This document shows, in pieces, positions 9,541-20,435 of a DNA stretch of 28,727 nucleotides. The stretch spans positions 1-28,727 of the forward strand of contig JAUCBJ010001443.1 in assembly GCA_032718475.1 (NCBI GenBank). The letters run 5' to 3'. How positions within the stretch are numbered: the stretch's first letter is position 1; every line of letters starts with the position of its first letter. This stretch comes from Nemertoderma westbladi. Its lineage: Eukaryota > Xenacoelomorpha > Nemertodermatida > Nemertodermatidae. Made by a program: the position numbers and the translations under genes. The notes beneath the pieces were generated by a model that saw nothing but the letters and a program-made list of their open reading frames with translations, ran no database searches and was not told the origin of the DNA.

Positions 9541-12301
9541 TTCTAAGGGCCGACATACAAAGCAGGATATTGGTAGCTAACCCTTGTGATAAATTTGTCG
9601 TTTTGGGTGATTTAAATGCCCGTGTAGGCGAAACCCTTTATACGGGTTAGATTGTAGTATGTACTGGTACAGTGAACTTCATGACAAAACTGTAAATGGC
9701 TATGGAAAGAGGTTGCTACAGTTGTGCAAAGATTGCAATGTAGTCAATATAAGTTATCTAACTACAGTATTGGGCAAATCCTTCCCAGGTGGTCTTACCT
9801 TCAGACGAAAATCTGGCTATATATCAGAGCTGGATAGGGTTCTTGTTAGTTCATCTTTTGTAAATAATGTGTGTAACTTCTCAGTTCTGAATCAGTACAT
9901 GTGGCCCTCAGACCATGCACCTTGTAGCGTGGAATTAATTCTTCCTACAGTACATCCTACGTACCGATTATACCATATCATCAACTTACTAGGTATCTAC
10001 AGAAATTACCAACAGCATTCAATGCGTGTAAGGCCAATCCCATTCTCTCTTCTGCAATCGAATAGACTAAATACGGCTTTTGCTGACACCCTCCCCTTGT
10101 TAAACTCGAGTATTGGTGCATTCAATGCACCAATATTGAGGTATTGTTGAGGACATATCCTACTTAGCTAGCCAGTTTACAAATAACCTCTATAATGCTG
10201 TATCCAGTTTGCACAATGATATCTCCCGGGAATCACGAAGGACTGTCTGCTCTGGTATCCCACGATCTGTACCGCAGTATTTGCACTGGGATTATACCTC
10301 CTCAAATGTGGGGATTCCAAGTTATTATGGACCAAGATAGACTGTACGGGCAATATCTGTAATGATTCCCCAAACGGTGGAACCATGTCTTCAGATGACG
10401 AGTTCACCAAGCACTTCGAGATGCTTCTCTGCCCTAAATACATACAGCCGATCCAATTATAGACACCTGTGGTTTGCCTGATGTGGACATCCTTGACCAG
10501 CTGATAAGTGAACCAGAAGTGACGGAGGTATTGAATAACCTTAAACCAAATAAGGCCCCTGGGCCAGACGGGTTACCACCCCTTCTTTTCAAACTACTTA
10601 CTCCAGGCTGGATTTTAAGCTTGGTTACATTGTTTAATATTATTTTTACAAACCTCCTGTATCCCCTTGAGTAGCAGTGTACAAGAAGGGTGCTAAGAAC
10701 CTATGCTCGAACTACAGGGGTATAAGTGTTCTCAACACAGTGTTTAAGTTGTACGATAGCATATTATGTAATCGTCTGCGTAAGTGGCAAACCCCCAGTT
10801 GTGAGCAGGCCGGTGCCGCACCAGGGCGAGGTTGTGAGGAGCAGATTTTTACACTCAGACTCTTGATAGACTACGTGATGTGTAAGAAGAAAACCCTCTA
10901 CATCGTTTTTGTTGATTTCAAAACAGCATATGACCGTGTCCCTCGTCTTCAACTCTTCACTCTACCGAAAGAGCGTGGCTGCAGTGGTCAGAGGCTTCGT
11001 GCCCTTATTGCTATATATTCCTGTACTGTTGGGATCATTGGAACAAATTTCATTAAGTCCATTATCGGAGTCTTTCAAGGTTCTACTAGTTCCTGCTTTC
11101 TTTTCACCATATTCCTTGATCCTTTGATAAGCCTTCTGCAGAGTTTTACTCCAGACGGTCTTCTGGGTTGGCTCCATGTCCTCCTCCTTATGGATGACAG
11201 CGTTATATTATCAACGAGTCGTTTGAAATGTGAGGAGAAAATCCTTTTGGTCCTTTTGAAGTACTGTAGTGACTATGGAATGGAACTAAATACTACGAAA
11301 ACAAAGTTTACGGCTTTCGGTCCTGAGGCATTTCTTAATAAAGAACCTTTAAACCTACAGTGTCTTGGATACTCTACGACTCCAGTGACCATTAAAAACA
11401 AAGACAAGTATATTTATCTTGGGTCGCCTTTCACACAGTTAGGTGGTGTCAGTGCTTCCATTAAAGCACACTCTGCGGAAAAGGCAAAACATGTCTTAAA
11501 GTATTATTCCTTCCTCAGCAAACACCGGTTCAGTCCAGTGTGGATGAAACTGGAAGTTTTGAGAGCCTGCATTACATCAACACTGCTTTACGGTTCGGAG
11601 TCGTGGATAGGTGGTGACATTCGACCAATAGAATCTCAGTATACCGAGGCATTACTTGCGGTATTAGTTGTGAGGCCTAAAGTGTGTCGTGATCTGTTAT
11701 TCATAGAGTCAGGTCTGTCGGATCCACAGAGTGCTATCCGGAAGCGCCAGAGAGACTTCCTTTGCAGGATGTTAGAGGATAAGAGCCTACACAGGCCACT
11801 CTTTTTTGTCCTGGATCGCTGAATAGTTGAACGGACTCCAATGGGAGTCGCGGTTGAGAAGTTGCTATTAAGCCAGGGGGATCCCGTCATAAACTCATTC
11901 TGCGCTATGATAATTAATATCCGAAGTTCTACCGCAACCGACTCCACCAAACGTAAACTCTACCTTCTGTATAACCCTACACTATCACATCCACCTTACT
12001 GCAAACAGGCTTACAACATTCCAGAACAGAGTAGGATTGCTTTATCCCGATTTCGACTCGGTAGCACCTCCTTGGCTGTGGAGCTAGGGAGGTGGAAGAG
12101 GATTCCAAAGGAGCGCCGTATTTGCAGGTGTGGGCTTATACTGTACAATCGGAGAAGCATGTGCTTCTGAATTGTGTTTTAGTGTCTAGGCCTCCTTCAC
12201 TCTCGTTTACATCCGTAGAATCCCTATTGAATGTAACTAGTAAGGAAGAGTTTGTGACCCTGTCAAACTTCATTTATAGTGTGCTTGAAACTCTCGAATA
12301 G
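9541..12301 (+). pseudogene. 5'-truncated LINE (non-LTR retrotransposon) ORF2: endonuclease, RT, C-terminal zinc region
   Basis: The element opens within the apurinic-type endonuclease (FVVLGDLNARVG, about 9598-9633). It continues with the endonuclease C-terminus (SELDRVLVSSSF, then WPSDHAPCS near 9903) after a stop and frame change near 9650. The RT follows: KAPGPDGLPP (about 10553), YRGISVLNTVFKLYDSIL (about 10713), motif A FVDFKTAYDRV (about 10908), motif B GVFQGSTSS (about 11068), motif C LLLMDDSVILS (about 11185), and motif E YLGSPF (about 11415). The catalytic aspartates of motifs A and C are kept. The tail has RIALSRFRLGS and a zinc pattern C-x-C...H-x4-C split by a frameshift near 12135. 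Breaks include a stop near 9648, stops and shifts at 10144-10470, a shift near 10668, TGA at 11820-11822 and the shift near 12135. Family role: ORF2 nicks target DNA and reverse-transcribes the element RNA. The clade was not determined. The copy is dead. Confidence 0.9.
10105..10140. repeat. Short near-perfect hairpin in the LINE
   Basis: The two halves around TATTGGTGCATT and AATGCACCAATA are inverted copies with about 17-bp arms, almost no loop and one mismatch. It lies in the linker between endonuclease and RT and, like the hairpin at 1391-1477, looks like a local inverted duplication. Confidence 0.75.
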
Positions 12302-12983
12302 TACGTAAGCCGTATCTACACATACTGTATGTACAGTATGTATGTAATTGTTTGGGAATACACTACATCATAATTACACCAATACACTATTGATGTAATT
12401 GTATTTATATTATTTTGTATTATTTATATAATTATATTAGTTAATTAATATTTAATTATTAATATTATTAATATTAATTTTATTAGTATTTATATATGGT
12501 AATTATTTATGTATTTATATATGGTAATTATTCATTGTTTAGTGTATTAGTATTATTTAGTATTATTACTACTATTTAATGTATTAATTTAATTTGAACC
12601 ACCCTAATCTGTATCTAGTAAAGGTTAAAGTTAGAATTATTACTGATTCTAGTCTGTGCGATTTTGGACAATATATTTTTGTCAATAAATATATATATAT
12701 CTAGATTTCAAATTTTTTATATTAATACCTATTGAAAAAATTATATCCAAAACAAATAACAGTAAAAGCAATATATAATGCATAAACATCGTAAACAATA
12801 TACGCTTAGTATGCTGTGCTAATTTGTACTGTAGAGCAACATTTAAAACAATTAATTTTAATTGTAGGCATTCGCTAATAATAGTTGCGAATAATTTTTG
12901 GCCAACAGCTCCCTAGGTTAAAATGTAGGCCTAGCTACTGTAAATTAAATGTAGCTACAGTAATGACAGTAAAATTAATTATA
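12302..12983. other. LINE 3' flank and AT-rich stretch
   Basis: A palindromic CATACTGTATGTACAGTATG lies near 12319. Very AT-rich sequence with TTAATATTA words follows (12400-12560). The first 60-100 bases may be the LINE 3' UTR. No poly(A) tail or target-site duplication was recognised. Confidence 0.4.
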
Positions 12984-13119
12984 GTCTGGTCGATAAGACA
13001 ATGTACCCGGAAAAAAATGTTACCAAGCTATATTTGGTATGGTTCGAATCGCTAGGATCCCTGCTTTCGAAATCTTTAAAGTCCTCTCTTCAATAGGGTG
13101 GGCAACTCTCACAAATCCC

Positions 13120-13450
13120 GTTTCCATAGCAACCGACATAAGAATAGATATAATTACATTTAAAGCAACTGGCCTAGCTCCTACACCCACTATATCGCCA
13201 ACGGAGAATTCATTGAACATATTTTAAATTCTCAGTTACCATGGCAACTGGTAGATTCACCATATCAACCATCAATTTGGCCATCTTGAGGCAATGGGAC
13301 CAACTCCTAATCCCACTATATCGACTATGGAAAATTCATTGACAAAATTTTCAAGTCTCAGTTACTATGGCAACCGGTAGATTCACCATATCAACCATCG
13401 ATGTAGCCATCTTGAGGCAAAGGGACCACCCCTACTCCTACCATGGTAAC
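13120..13450 (+). repeat. Tandem repeat (126/131-bp spacing) with RFX X-box-like motifs
   Basis: CTCCTA-headed units start at 13178 and 13304, and a partial one at 13435. Shared blocks include ACTATATCG, AATTCATTGA, TAGATTCACCATATCAACC and CATCTTGAGGCAA. Each full unit holds an X-box-like site: GTTACCATGGCAAC at 13235 (a full match to GTNRCC-N2-RGYAAC) and GTTACTATGGCAAC at 13361 (one mismatch). An upstream GTTTCCATAGCAAC lies at 13120 (one mismatch) and a half-site palindrome CTACCATGGTAAC at about 13438. Known: RFX factors bind such sites in animals, often at ciliary genes. Whether these sites are used is unknown. Confidence 0.75.
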
Positions 13451-13587
13451 TCCTATCCCCGCTATTAATATTAATAAATTAAGGAATGATAGTTTATAAA
13501 ACCAAAAATATAATAATTATTAAATATTATCAATTTATAATAGAAATATTGAAAATTGTATATTAACTTTTTTTAACTTAATCTTAA

Positions 13588-14299
13588 GGGGGGGGTACAC
13601 CATTTTGGTCAAAAATATGTCGAAATTTTTTTTATGATCTATTATAATGCACCATTGAATGGTGTTTCCAAATCTGAAAACCGCTATTTAATAGCTCTTT
13701 TAGTTTTTAAGTTATAACAATTTACATTTAGGGATTCCTATTGAAATTACTATTACTATGTATAATGAAAAGTCGATTATCTCCAAATATTTTTTTTATG
13801 AAATTGTCAACTTCAAAACCCTACTACTTCTACAATTTTTGAGCAATTAGTCTGAAACTTTCTATGGGTGTCTACATAGCCACCCTGCATAAAAGTATCA
13901 GACAACTTTTCGAAATTATTTGTTAATAAAATTTAATACTATTTATAACAAACCTAAAAATTAGGCATAAATTTGCAGCGCCACCTAGCGGTGCAGAATT
14001 ATTTTCACAAAATTTCGCCTGATAGTTATGTTGCCCCATCTTTGATCTATCATATAAAAAAACTTTCATGTGATTAGATTCAAAACTGTAAGAGCCTTAG
14101 GGTTTTAAGCGCAACCAAGTTTTTTTTGTTGTTAACTAGTATTAACTAATATTAAATAGCGAAAAATAAAAATTTTCTAACCTGTCATGTAGAATAGCAT
14201 CTTAGGCACTTATATTCCAAATTATAGCCAAAACCAAACAATTTTGAAACGCTGAGAGTGATAAATCTAAGAGTTGTCCGAAAATGGTGTACCCCCCCC
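13588..14299. mobile_element. TTAA-flanked MITE, 712 bp
   Basis: The terminal inverted repeats are GGGGGGGGTACACCATTTT at 13588 and its exact complement ending at 14299. TTAA is present directly outside both ends (13584-13587 and 14300-14303), the target-site duplication typical of piggyBac-like elements. The interior is AT-rich and non-coding. Its right end abuts the endonuclease fragment, which reads in frame into the terminus. The left flank carries no matching endonuclease continuation, so a deletion accompanied or followed insertion. Assignment to piggyBac rests only on the TTAA. Confidence 0.8.
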
Positions 14300-14303
14300 T
14301 TAA

Positions 14304-15290
14304 GATCTTCTCTCTTACAAGTAACCTCAGAGTTTTGCCATGGCACATACTGTTTTCGTTTGGGTTTCTGAGGTATATGCCTCTTCGCTGATTCCTTGTG
14401 GGCTGTTATTATATTCTGGTATATTGAATCGGTGGACTGGTCTTCATCCATTGACTGAAGTGCTTCAAAGCGGTTTTGAACTTCTACTGTATAAGCATCC
14501 TTTACACCATTGTCAGTTCTGAGTTTCTCCCAGTCATATTTGATTTGCTTGCTTGTCCTGGGTTTGCTGGCTCTCAAACTGAGTCTGATCTCTGCAGTCA
14601 CAATTCTGTGGACCGAACCAATTAGGTTGAATGAGCTGTATGCCTCGCAGTTGATCATGCTGATTCTCCACTTTTTGTTTATAAGGATGTTATCCAGTTG
14701 TGCTTTGGTTCCATTAGGGTATTGAAAGGTCCATAGCTTCCCCATACTCTTTTCGAATGTGTTGTTTGTTGGTATCAATTCACATTCTTCTATTAGGTCT
14801 AAAAGTAGGTCTAAATTTCTGTTAGAACTGGTGTTATAGGTGTAACCCTTGATGTCTTCTGGGCCAATTTGCGCATTCAGGTCACCAGCAATGACTTTAA
14901 CATTGTGTTTCGGAATGTCCTTTATAAGTCCAGTCAGTTCTTCATAAAACTTGACTGCTTGTTCAGGTGCTGAGGCATTGGTTGGACTGTAGCAACATAT
15001 AACTGTTGCCTTGGGATTCCCATCAAATGTTTCGATCATAACCCTGGAATTTATAGATTCGATGTTGTTTAGGGTCTTAAGTGCAAATGGGCTTAGCAGA
15101 ATTCCTAATCCACCAATTGATGCATTGGCCGAGTTTCTTACTGCTGAGCTTGTTACTAACGTCCATCCATTTCCAATGTCATTGTACTTCATGGCAGTGT
15201 CTTCATGACAAATCCGATGTTCTTGGATGCAGATGATGTCAATTGCCGATGTCGATTGTCGATTGCCTATTAGGTTTTGACAAATTTTTA
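14304..15290 (-). pseudogene. RTE-type LINE endonuclease fragment
   Basis: On the minus strand an open frame runs without stops from about 15290 to the MITE junction. It reads as the apurinic endonuclease of RTE-like LINEs: IDIICIQEHRICHED (about 15244-15200; the Q-E is the metal-binding glutamate), GGLGILLSP, the block VICCYSPTNASAPEQA, AGDLNAQIGPED (about 14887; the D-x-N catalytic pair), TNNTFEKS, and WTFQYPNGTKAQLDNIL. The expected SDH motif appears as SVHR, so a key histidine/aspartate pair is altered. A linker with basic residues follows and the RT is missing. The frame is open over more than 300 codons, so it is younger than the other LINE remnants here. It cannot move on its own. Confidence 0.88.
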
Positions 15291-16079
15291 CTAGCTACCA
15301 CAACAGTGTTCCAGAATATAATATTTTGATTATTTAATGTTGCATCGATGTCGAGGAATAATTTAATCATGAAATATTTGCATTTAAAAAAATTAATATT
15401 GAATTTTTTGAAAAATTAGCTAGCTACCATACTAGCTTAAGTGTTCTACCGGTACCCAAAAGTGACGAAAGAACGAAATTTTTTATTGTGATATGTTGAG
15501 ATGATGTCTATATGGAATTTACCATACCCCATTATATTTTCAGTGTCTAACTAGTGTGCATACAAGCCAGTCGAGTCTTTTGATAGGCATGTCCCTTACA
15601 GTATGTTCAATTGATGAGTCAGCCATGCATAACTAGACCCCAGATTTAACTCATTACTAAGTTTGGAGAGCGTAATAATAAAAATAATAGGTCAAATTCA
15701 AGTTTTGCTTGCCTTGGAACCAATATACAGTAACGCCAGCAACCAGGCGTGAGTGGGATAAACTACTAGCTAACACCGGTAAATTTCAGTCTACATTATG
15801 TATACAATTATGTATGTAATTAACAGATAAGAATATGAAATATTACATTGTCTCTTAGCAACGATGAAATATTCCACGTAAAGATCAAGTAAATTTGAAT
15901 TGATTTTACATATGGATAAGGGTTCACGAAAATGGCTATAAAAAAAGTTGCCCAAGGTATGCTGCGGAGGACTTTCGATATTCTTAAAGAGCATAAATTT
16001 GCGCTTCTAATTATACCAAATTTGGCTTGGTAACATTTTTTTCCGGGTACACCTAAAATTGCTCCTAAATCGACCAGAC

Positions 16080-17032
16080 TATTAGTACAATTAATAGTAA
16101 ATCATTCCAGAATCTAACATTTAGATATAATGTGTATTTGAATCGATTGAAAATCTCTCTCCATAAAAACCAAGATAAAAAATGATCAGATCCCTGCGTA
16201 ATGACGTCAAATATGTATCACAGCCCATAAAATTTAATTAAATAAATTAATAAATTTTAAAAATTTGCCTCCCGCGCTTATTTAAACCCGCCATTTCAAC
16301 CGTTTCCTCGCGTTTTTACAAAAAACACACCGTCACTCGATTGAGGGCACCTTCTTATCCATTATTCAATTGATTCTAGCCCAACAATTTTTTCGCGTAC
16401 CAACCGTATTGCGACCTTGCAAATTCATCTAAAATCGCGTGTCGCATTTTTCCGGGTCGCAATTGTCCGGACACCACTCATAATTTAATGTTGCTCTCTT
16501 TTTTTAGCAACACGCGTTTAAAAAAGATGTCTCCGTCAATATTACACCATGTTCTGCTATATAATGACGTTATTCAGGTACGTGGAACCCCGCCCAAAAC
16601 ATTTTTTTCTACAAATCTTAATGAAATTGCTTGAAAGTTAAAACATAGATATTGTAGTTTTACCTCCCGACCACTGACTGGGTGAGCCAGAATTGTTATT
16701 TTTGCTTTTAATCTTTAGCTACAAGCGTTTGAAAAAGGTATCTCCAGTGATATTTCACCAGTTACACTGCAGTTATTCTTGAACCTTATCGTGATTTATT
16801 GGTATCAATAGAAAGATAAAGATAAGGATAAAGAATATCAAAAGAATTCCAAAAATGTAAAAATATTTGAATTTGGTTGGGACACAGCTGAAATATGAGC
16901 GTTCAAAAGTTGCATCGTTTTGCACCTGTGCGAGGCTGTTTTATTCTATTAAGGGGCGATAATTATTATCTTTTTTTATTTTAATTTATTTTAGTGTTAT
17001 TTTTAAGTTTTATTCTATTAAGGGGCTAGAGT
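16080..17032. other. Non-genic stretch with a duplicated exon-like block
   Basis: The two blocks at about 16500-16560 and 16713-16770 are described separately. A direct repeat TTTTATTCTATTAAGGGGC occurs near 16939 and again near 17009. No complete gene was found. Confidence 0.4.
16495..16790 (+). repeat. Direct repeat of an exon-like block, two diverged copies about 213 bp apart
   Basis: Both copies begin with a pyrimidine tract and TTTAG, like a 3' splice site (16494-16507 and 16703-16720). Similar sequence follows, with AAGCGTTT/ACGCGTTT, ATCTCC/GTCTCC and ATATTTCACCA/ATATTACACCA. The second copy translates as LQAFEKGISSDISPVTLQLF. The first is shifted and stops. I do not recognise the protein. 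It may be a duplicated, decayed exon or simply a repeat with chance coding. Confidence 0.4.
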
Positions 17033-17312
17033 AAGTTGCGATTTTTTCTTACTGGTGAAGAGTACTGTAAGCAGTGATTTTTTCTTATTGGCTAGCAGCT
17101 AAAAATCATTACTTACTCTTGACCAATAAGAAAAAAATCGCTACTTACTCTTGACCAATAAGAAAAAAATCGCTACTTACTATCTTGCTTGACCAATAAG
17201 AAGAGTCGCTACTTATTCTAGCCAATAAGGATAAATCACTACTTATCCTTGACCAATAAGAACAAATTGCTACTTACTCTAGTCAATAAGAAAAAAATAC
17301 TACTTACTTTGA
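17033..17312. repeat. About six copies of a 32-bp CCAATAAG unit with an inverted counterpart
   Basis: From about 17107 the unit GACCAATAAG-(A-rich)-TCGCTACTTACT repeats with a period near 32. Copies vary between GACCAAT, GCCAAT and GTCAAT. At 17033-17094 the same unit is present about twice in opposite orientation (GCGATTTTTTCTTACTGG, TTCTTATTGGCTAG). The whole block is therefore a large imperfect palindrome. Confidence 0.8.
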
Positions 17313-18224
17313 CACCAAAGTGTAGTTAGTACTGTAGTCATGGATTGGCGCTAACGGCGTTCCATAGTGGTGTAGGTACCTTAATTACGACAGTATATTT
17401 TCCAGGACATGGTGTAATTAATCTTAAAACTTTGAAACTGGTGATATGAAATGAACCAATGTGTCGAACTACGCGCCACTACGCGTATAGGTCGTACAGA
17501 TTTACCATCTGCTTGTATGAGAGTCCAGCTAAACGGTCGAATTATGCTGAGTAATACCCTCCAATAAATGCAATTCAGCAGTACAGCAGTACTGTAGGCC
17601 TAGCAGCCTAGGCCTAGTACAGTAGTACCAGAGTACCGGTCACCCGGTAAACCTGTAAACTCTACTGTAGTACAGTAGTACAGTAGTCAGAATAGGGAAA
17701 TTTAAATAATGGATATGAGTAGGACAGTTAGGGTAGGCTTCTTAAATAGGAAGTTTTTTGTATTCCTATATCTGTACTGTATCAGGATATAGGAAATCTT
17801 GCTTCCTACAGTCCTATATACCGGTAGGAAGTTTTGGCCGTTTTTCGGAACATTTTTCTTCGTTAACTTTTGAAATAAATTTTAGCGGCATATTTGAATT
17901 CCTGGTTATTGGAGAATAATCTATACTACGTTTGTTGTGAAAACTAGAAAAAAAACTATCTGTGCGTTCGCTTTCTATAGCCATTTTAAAAACGTTACTT
18001 TTTCCGAGAATTTCTTATATAGGAAATATTTTTTGGACTTCCTATTTAGGAGTTTAACATATTTCTTATTTAAAAAATTGCTGAATTGTATGTCTTGATT
18101 TTTCTTAAATAAGAAAAATATTTCTCCAGCAGATCATTCCAGATATATGGCAAGTATGGGCTGGGTTACCGGTAGCGGTACCCCTTCCACCTTCCTAGCC
18201 TAACTGCCTAAGCTTCTGTGAGGC
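17313..18224. other. Non-genic stretch rich in short palindromic words
   Basis: TACAGTA/TACTGTA, TAGGCCTA and ACCGGTA words are dense at 17570-17690. Two inverted copies of an AAATAGGAAGT-containing segment (about 17740-17775 and 18005-18055) may bound a small element. No coding pattern was seen. Confidence 0.4.
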
Positions 18225-18416
18225 GGGTCCTACGAATTAGGTACCCAAAAAACACAATATTACCCAAAAAAAAACACAAAAATACACAAAAAAACACAAA
18301 AAATTACACAATATAACACAAAAAAACACAATATTACCCAAAAAAACTAGGCCTACCCAAAAAGACAAAAGAAATGTTTTTCATAAACAATGTATCTCAC
18401 TATCTACAATAAGATT

Positions 18417-20021
18417 CCGTAGAACTGGGTAACTTCGGCCTGTCAAGGTAACTTTGGCCTTTTTTGGGAAAGGGCTGTAGCAGTGTAGGCAGGTAGGTTT
18501 CCTTTTTTCTAACTAAGAAGTATGAAAACATAATTTTTTTGCACTGATTTGAAGAAAAGCTTATCCTTGTCTTGTTTTTCGTATATTTATTACTACAACA
18601 GAGGAACAGACATATAAAATCTACAAACGGGCCATTTAAATTGTGGTGTTATTTTGCTACTTCAAGAACCCTTCCAAACTTCGTCTGTGCACTTGTGCAG
18701 TCTGACTAGGATTAACTGAGTAAACAAATTGTGTTCGGGGTTCATGCATCATGGGCATATTATCATGAATACTTCGATTCGACGTCAGTTGCTCCAGCTG
18801 TTGATTCGGTTGTTATTGATCTTCTTAAAGATCTCAGAGGAGGATCAACGCCAGATGCACAGGCTTCATTATGCTACACGAAGATGATCAAAGTTAAGAG
18901 GACAAAGATAACAGTCGAGGCTGGGAGATCAATCAGTGTGCAGTGATGGCCAGTCAAGTTCAAGTGAAGACTGAGTCATCTGACAGTCTGATGACGCATA
19001 CGATTCAATGACCTGTCTCTATTTCTTGTGAGAGCTTCGAGATGCAGCTACATACAAGTAATGCTGTAATGAGGTTAGAAACGATGGAGTAACGATTAGT
19101 AGCAATGAAGCCGCGATTATTAATGATGAAGTGACTCTTTGTAGTTTGTGCAATGATTTAAATCCTCCTAATCATCCCAAGTGATATTTAATCAACTGGG
19201 AAGCTTGTGGCACTAATGATTGTGACAAGTGGTACCATGCTATCTGCGTGGAGAGATCTGTTGGCAAGGGAAAGGAAGCTAGAGATGTTTGTGCTCATGC
19301 ACATATCAGTAATGAGAACAGAACAACTGACAATGAACTGCATAACGATAGTCCCTTAATGCAGGACATCGCTTCTATCCAATATGTCTAAGTGAGTGTC
19401 ACACTGAACTGTTGAAGACGCCAAGACATTGCAATAGACTTCATTCAGTCATTTATATACTGTTCTACTTTTCTATGATCCAGCCATTCTGGACTAATAG
19501 GTCAGTGTCACGTTTTATTTTCAATCAAAATCGTTTCAATGTAGTATTTCAATCTTCATAAATACTTCTTGTCTGTTGTCTGTATATTTGTACTTGTATG
19601 CCTATTATTGTATTTCTGTATGTAATGATCTTTGTGCTAATTATATTTGGATATGCTGTATGCATCAGTGTCTTATATAGTCTAAATTTTTAGGCTCCGT
19701 TTTCTTTTTTTTAAAACATTCAACTAGGCCAATGTTAGCATTATGGAGGGGTTTCTTTAGCTAAAGACGGAATATTTGCTTACTACAACGACACAATATA
19801 GTGATAGCCCAATGTTAGCCTTTCTCAGGGTAACATTGGCCTACTCGAGAAATTAAAAAAAAGCAACCTCACAACCTCTGAGATCGGTTGCAAGGTTGCT
19901 TTATGTAAAATACACCTCGGACTTATGGTTTTAAAACCATAAAAACATTATTTCTTTTGCGTTCGTTTGACAGGCCTTGCATTGAATGTAAAAATTAGGC
20001 CAAAGTTACCCTGTTCTACGG
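18417..20021. mobile_element. Inner inverted-repeat DNA element, about 1.6 kb, with ORF remnant
   Basis: The left end CCGTAGAACTGGGTAACTTC is the inverted partner of the right end ending at 20021 (complement CCGTAGAACAGGGTAACTTT). GGCCTGTCA follows inside at both ends. Shorter GGCCAATGTTAGC and GGTAACATTGGCC words lie near 19723, 19808 and 19830 and look like subterminal transposase-binding repeats. The interior carries the broken ORF with a PHD-like finger. Pogo/Tigger-like elements can combine such features, but the catalytic domain is not recognisable here, so that assignment is only a suggestion. Confidence 0.65.
18731..19303 (+). pseudogene. Broken transposon ORF ending in a PHD-finger-like motif
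   Basis: An open frame at 18731-18946 (71 codons) matches nothing I can name. Farther on, at 19140-19303, one frame reads as a zinc finger: C-x2-C (CSLCN), then after 18 positions C-x4-C-x4-H-x2-C (EACGTNDCDKWYHAIC), then C-x-H-x-H in place of the final C-x2-C. The WYH core is characteristic of PHD fingers, which usually read histone tails. A TGA codon lies between the first and second ligand pairs, and the last cysteine is missing, so the domain is dead. The position inside the inner inverted-repeat element suggests the C-terminus of a transposase. Confidence 0.55.
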
Positions 20022-20435
20022 GGTTTAGGTTAATTGTAAGAAGAGTTTCACTTTTCAGTTTTCAATTTTCACTTTTTTCAAAATATTACATTTTGTTCAT
20101 TTGAAGATTCCTTTAATGACCTACTGCCACCGGTTTACCGGTAAGCCTACCCACCCATACTGCCAGACAGCATACAAAATCAGATTTCTTAATTAATGGA
20201 AAGGAGCATGTTACAGTAGCAGGCTTTTCTAACCAAAACAATAAACGATAGCCAAAGAACACAGGTTACAGTCTCATTTTTCCAACCCTATCACTTACAG
20301 AGGATATAAATTATTTTTGTCTTTTTGGGTAAGTTTTTTGGGTAATATTGTGTTTTTTTGTGTTTTATTGTGTTTTTTGGGTAAATTATTGTGTTTTTTT
20401 GTATTTTTTTGTGTTTTGGTTAATTCGTAGGACCC

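Larger units (their letters stand above)
12984..16079. mobile_element. Large composite element with long inverted repeats, TA-flanked
   Basis: The left end, GTCTGGTCGAT at 12984, reads back as ATCGACCAGAC ending at 16079. Both ends are flanked by TA (12982-12983 and 16080-16081), as expected for Tc1/mariner-like insertion. Farther in, both ends share GTACCCGGAAAAAAATGTT followed by ACCAAGC, and then ATTTGGTAT. Weaker matching, including TGGGCAACT, continues for about 150-200 bp. The element contains X-box tandem repeats, a TTAA-flanked MITE and a fragment of an RTE-type endonuclease, so it is a composite built by later insertions. No transposase of its own was recognised. Confidence 0.7.
18225..20435. 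mobile_element. Outer inverted-repeat pair, about 2.2 kb
   Basis: The left end, GGGTCCTACGAATTA, is followed by repeated ACACAAAA/ACCCAAAA words to about 18360. It is mirrored at the right by the complement (about 20325-20435), which ends in CGTAGGACCC and runs into an 18-base C run (20433-20450). The pair encloses the inner inverted-repeat element below. No target-site duplication was identified. Confidence 0.7.

Noticed and set aside
10177-11950. Minus-strand open frames opposite the LINE
   Set aside because: They are shadows of the + strand RT coding sequence, whose motifs are clear.
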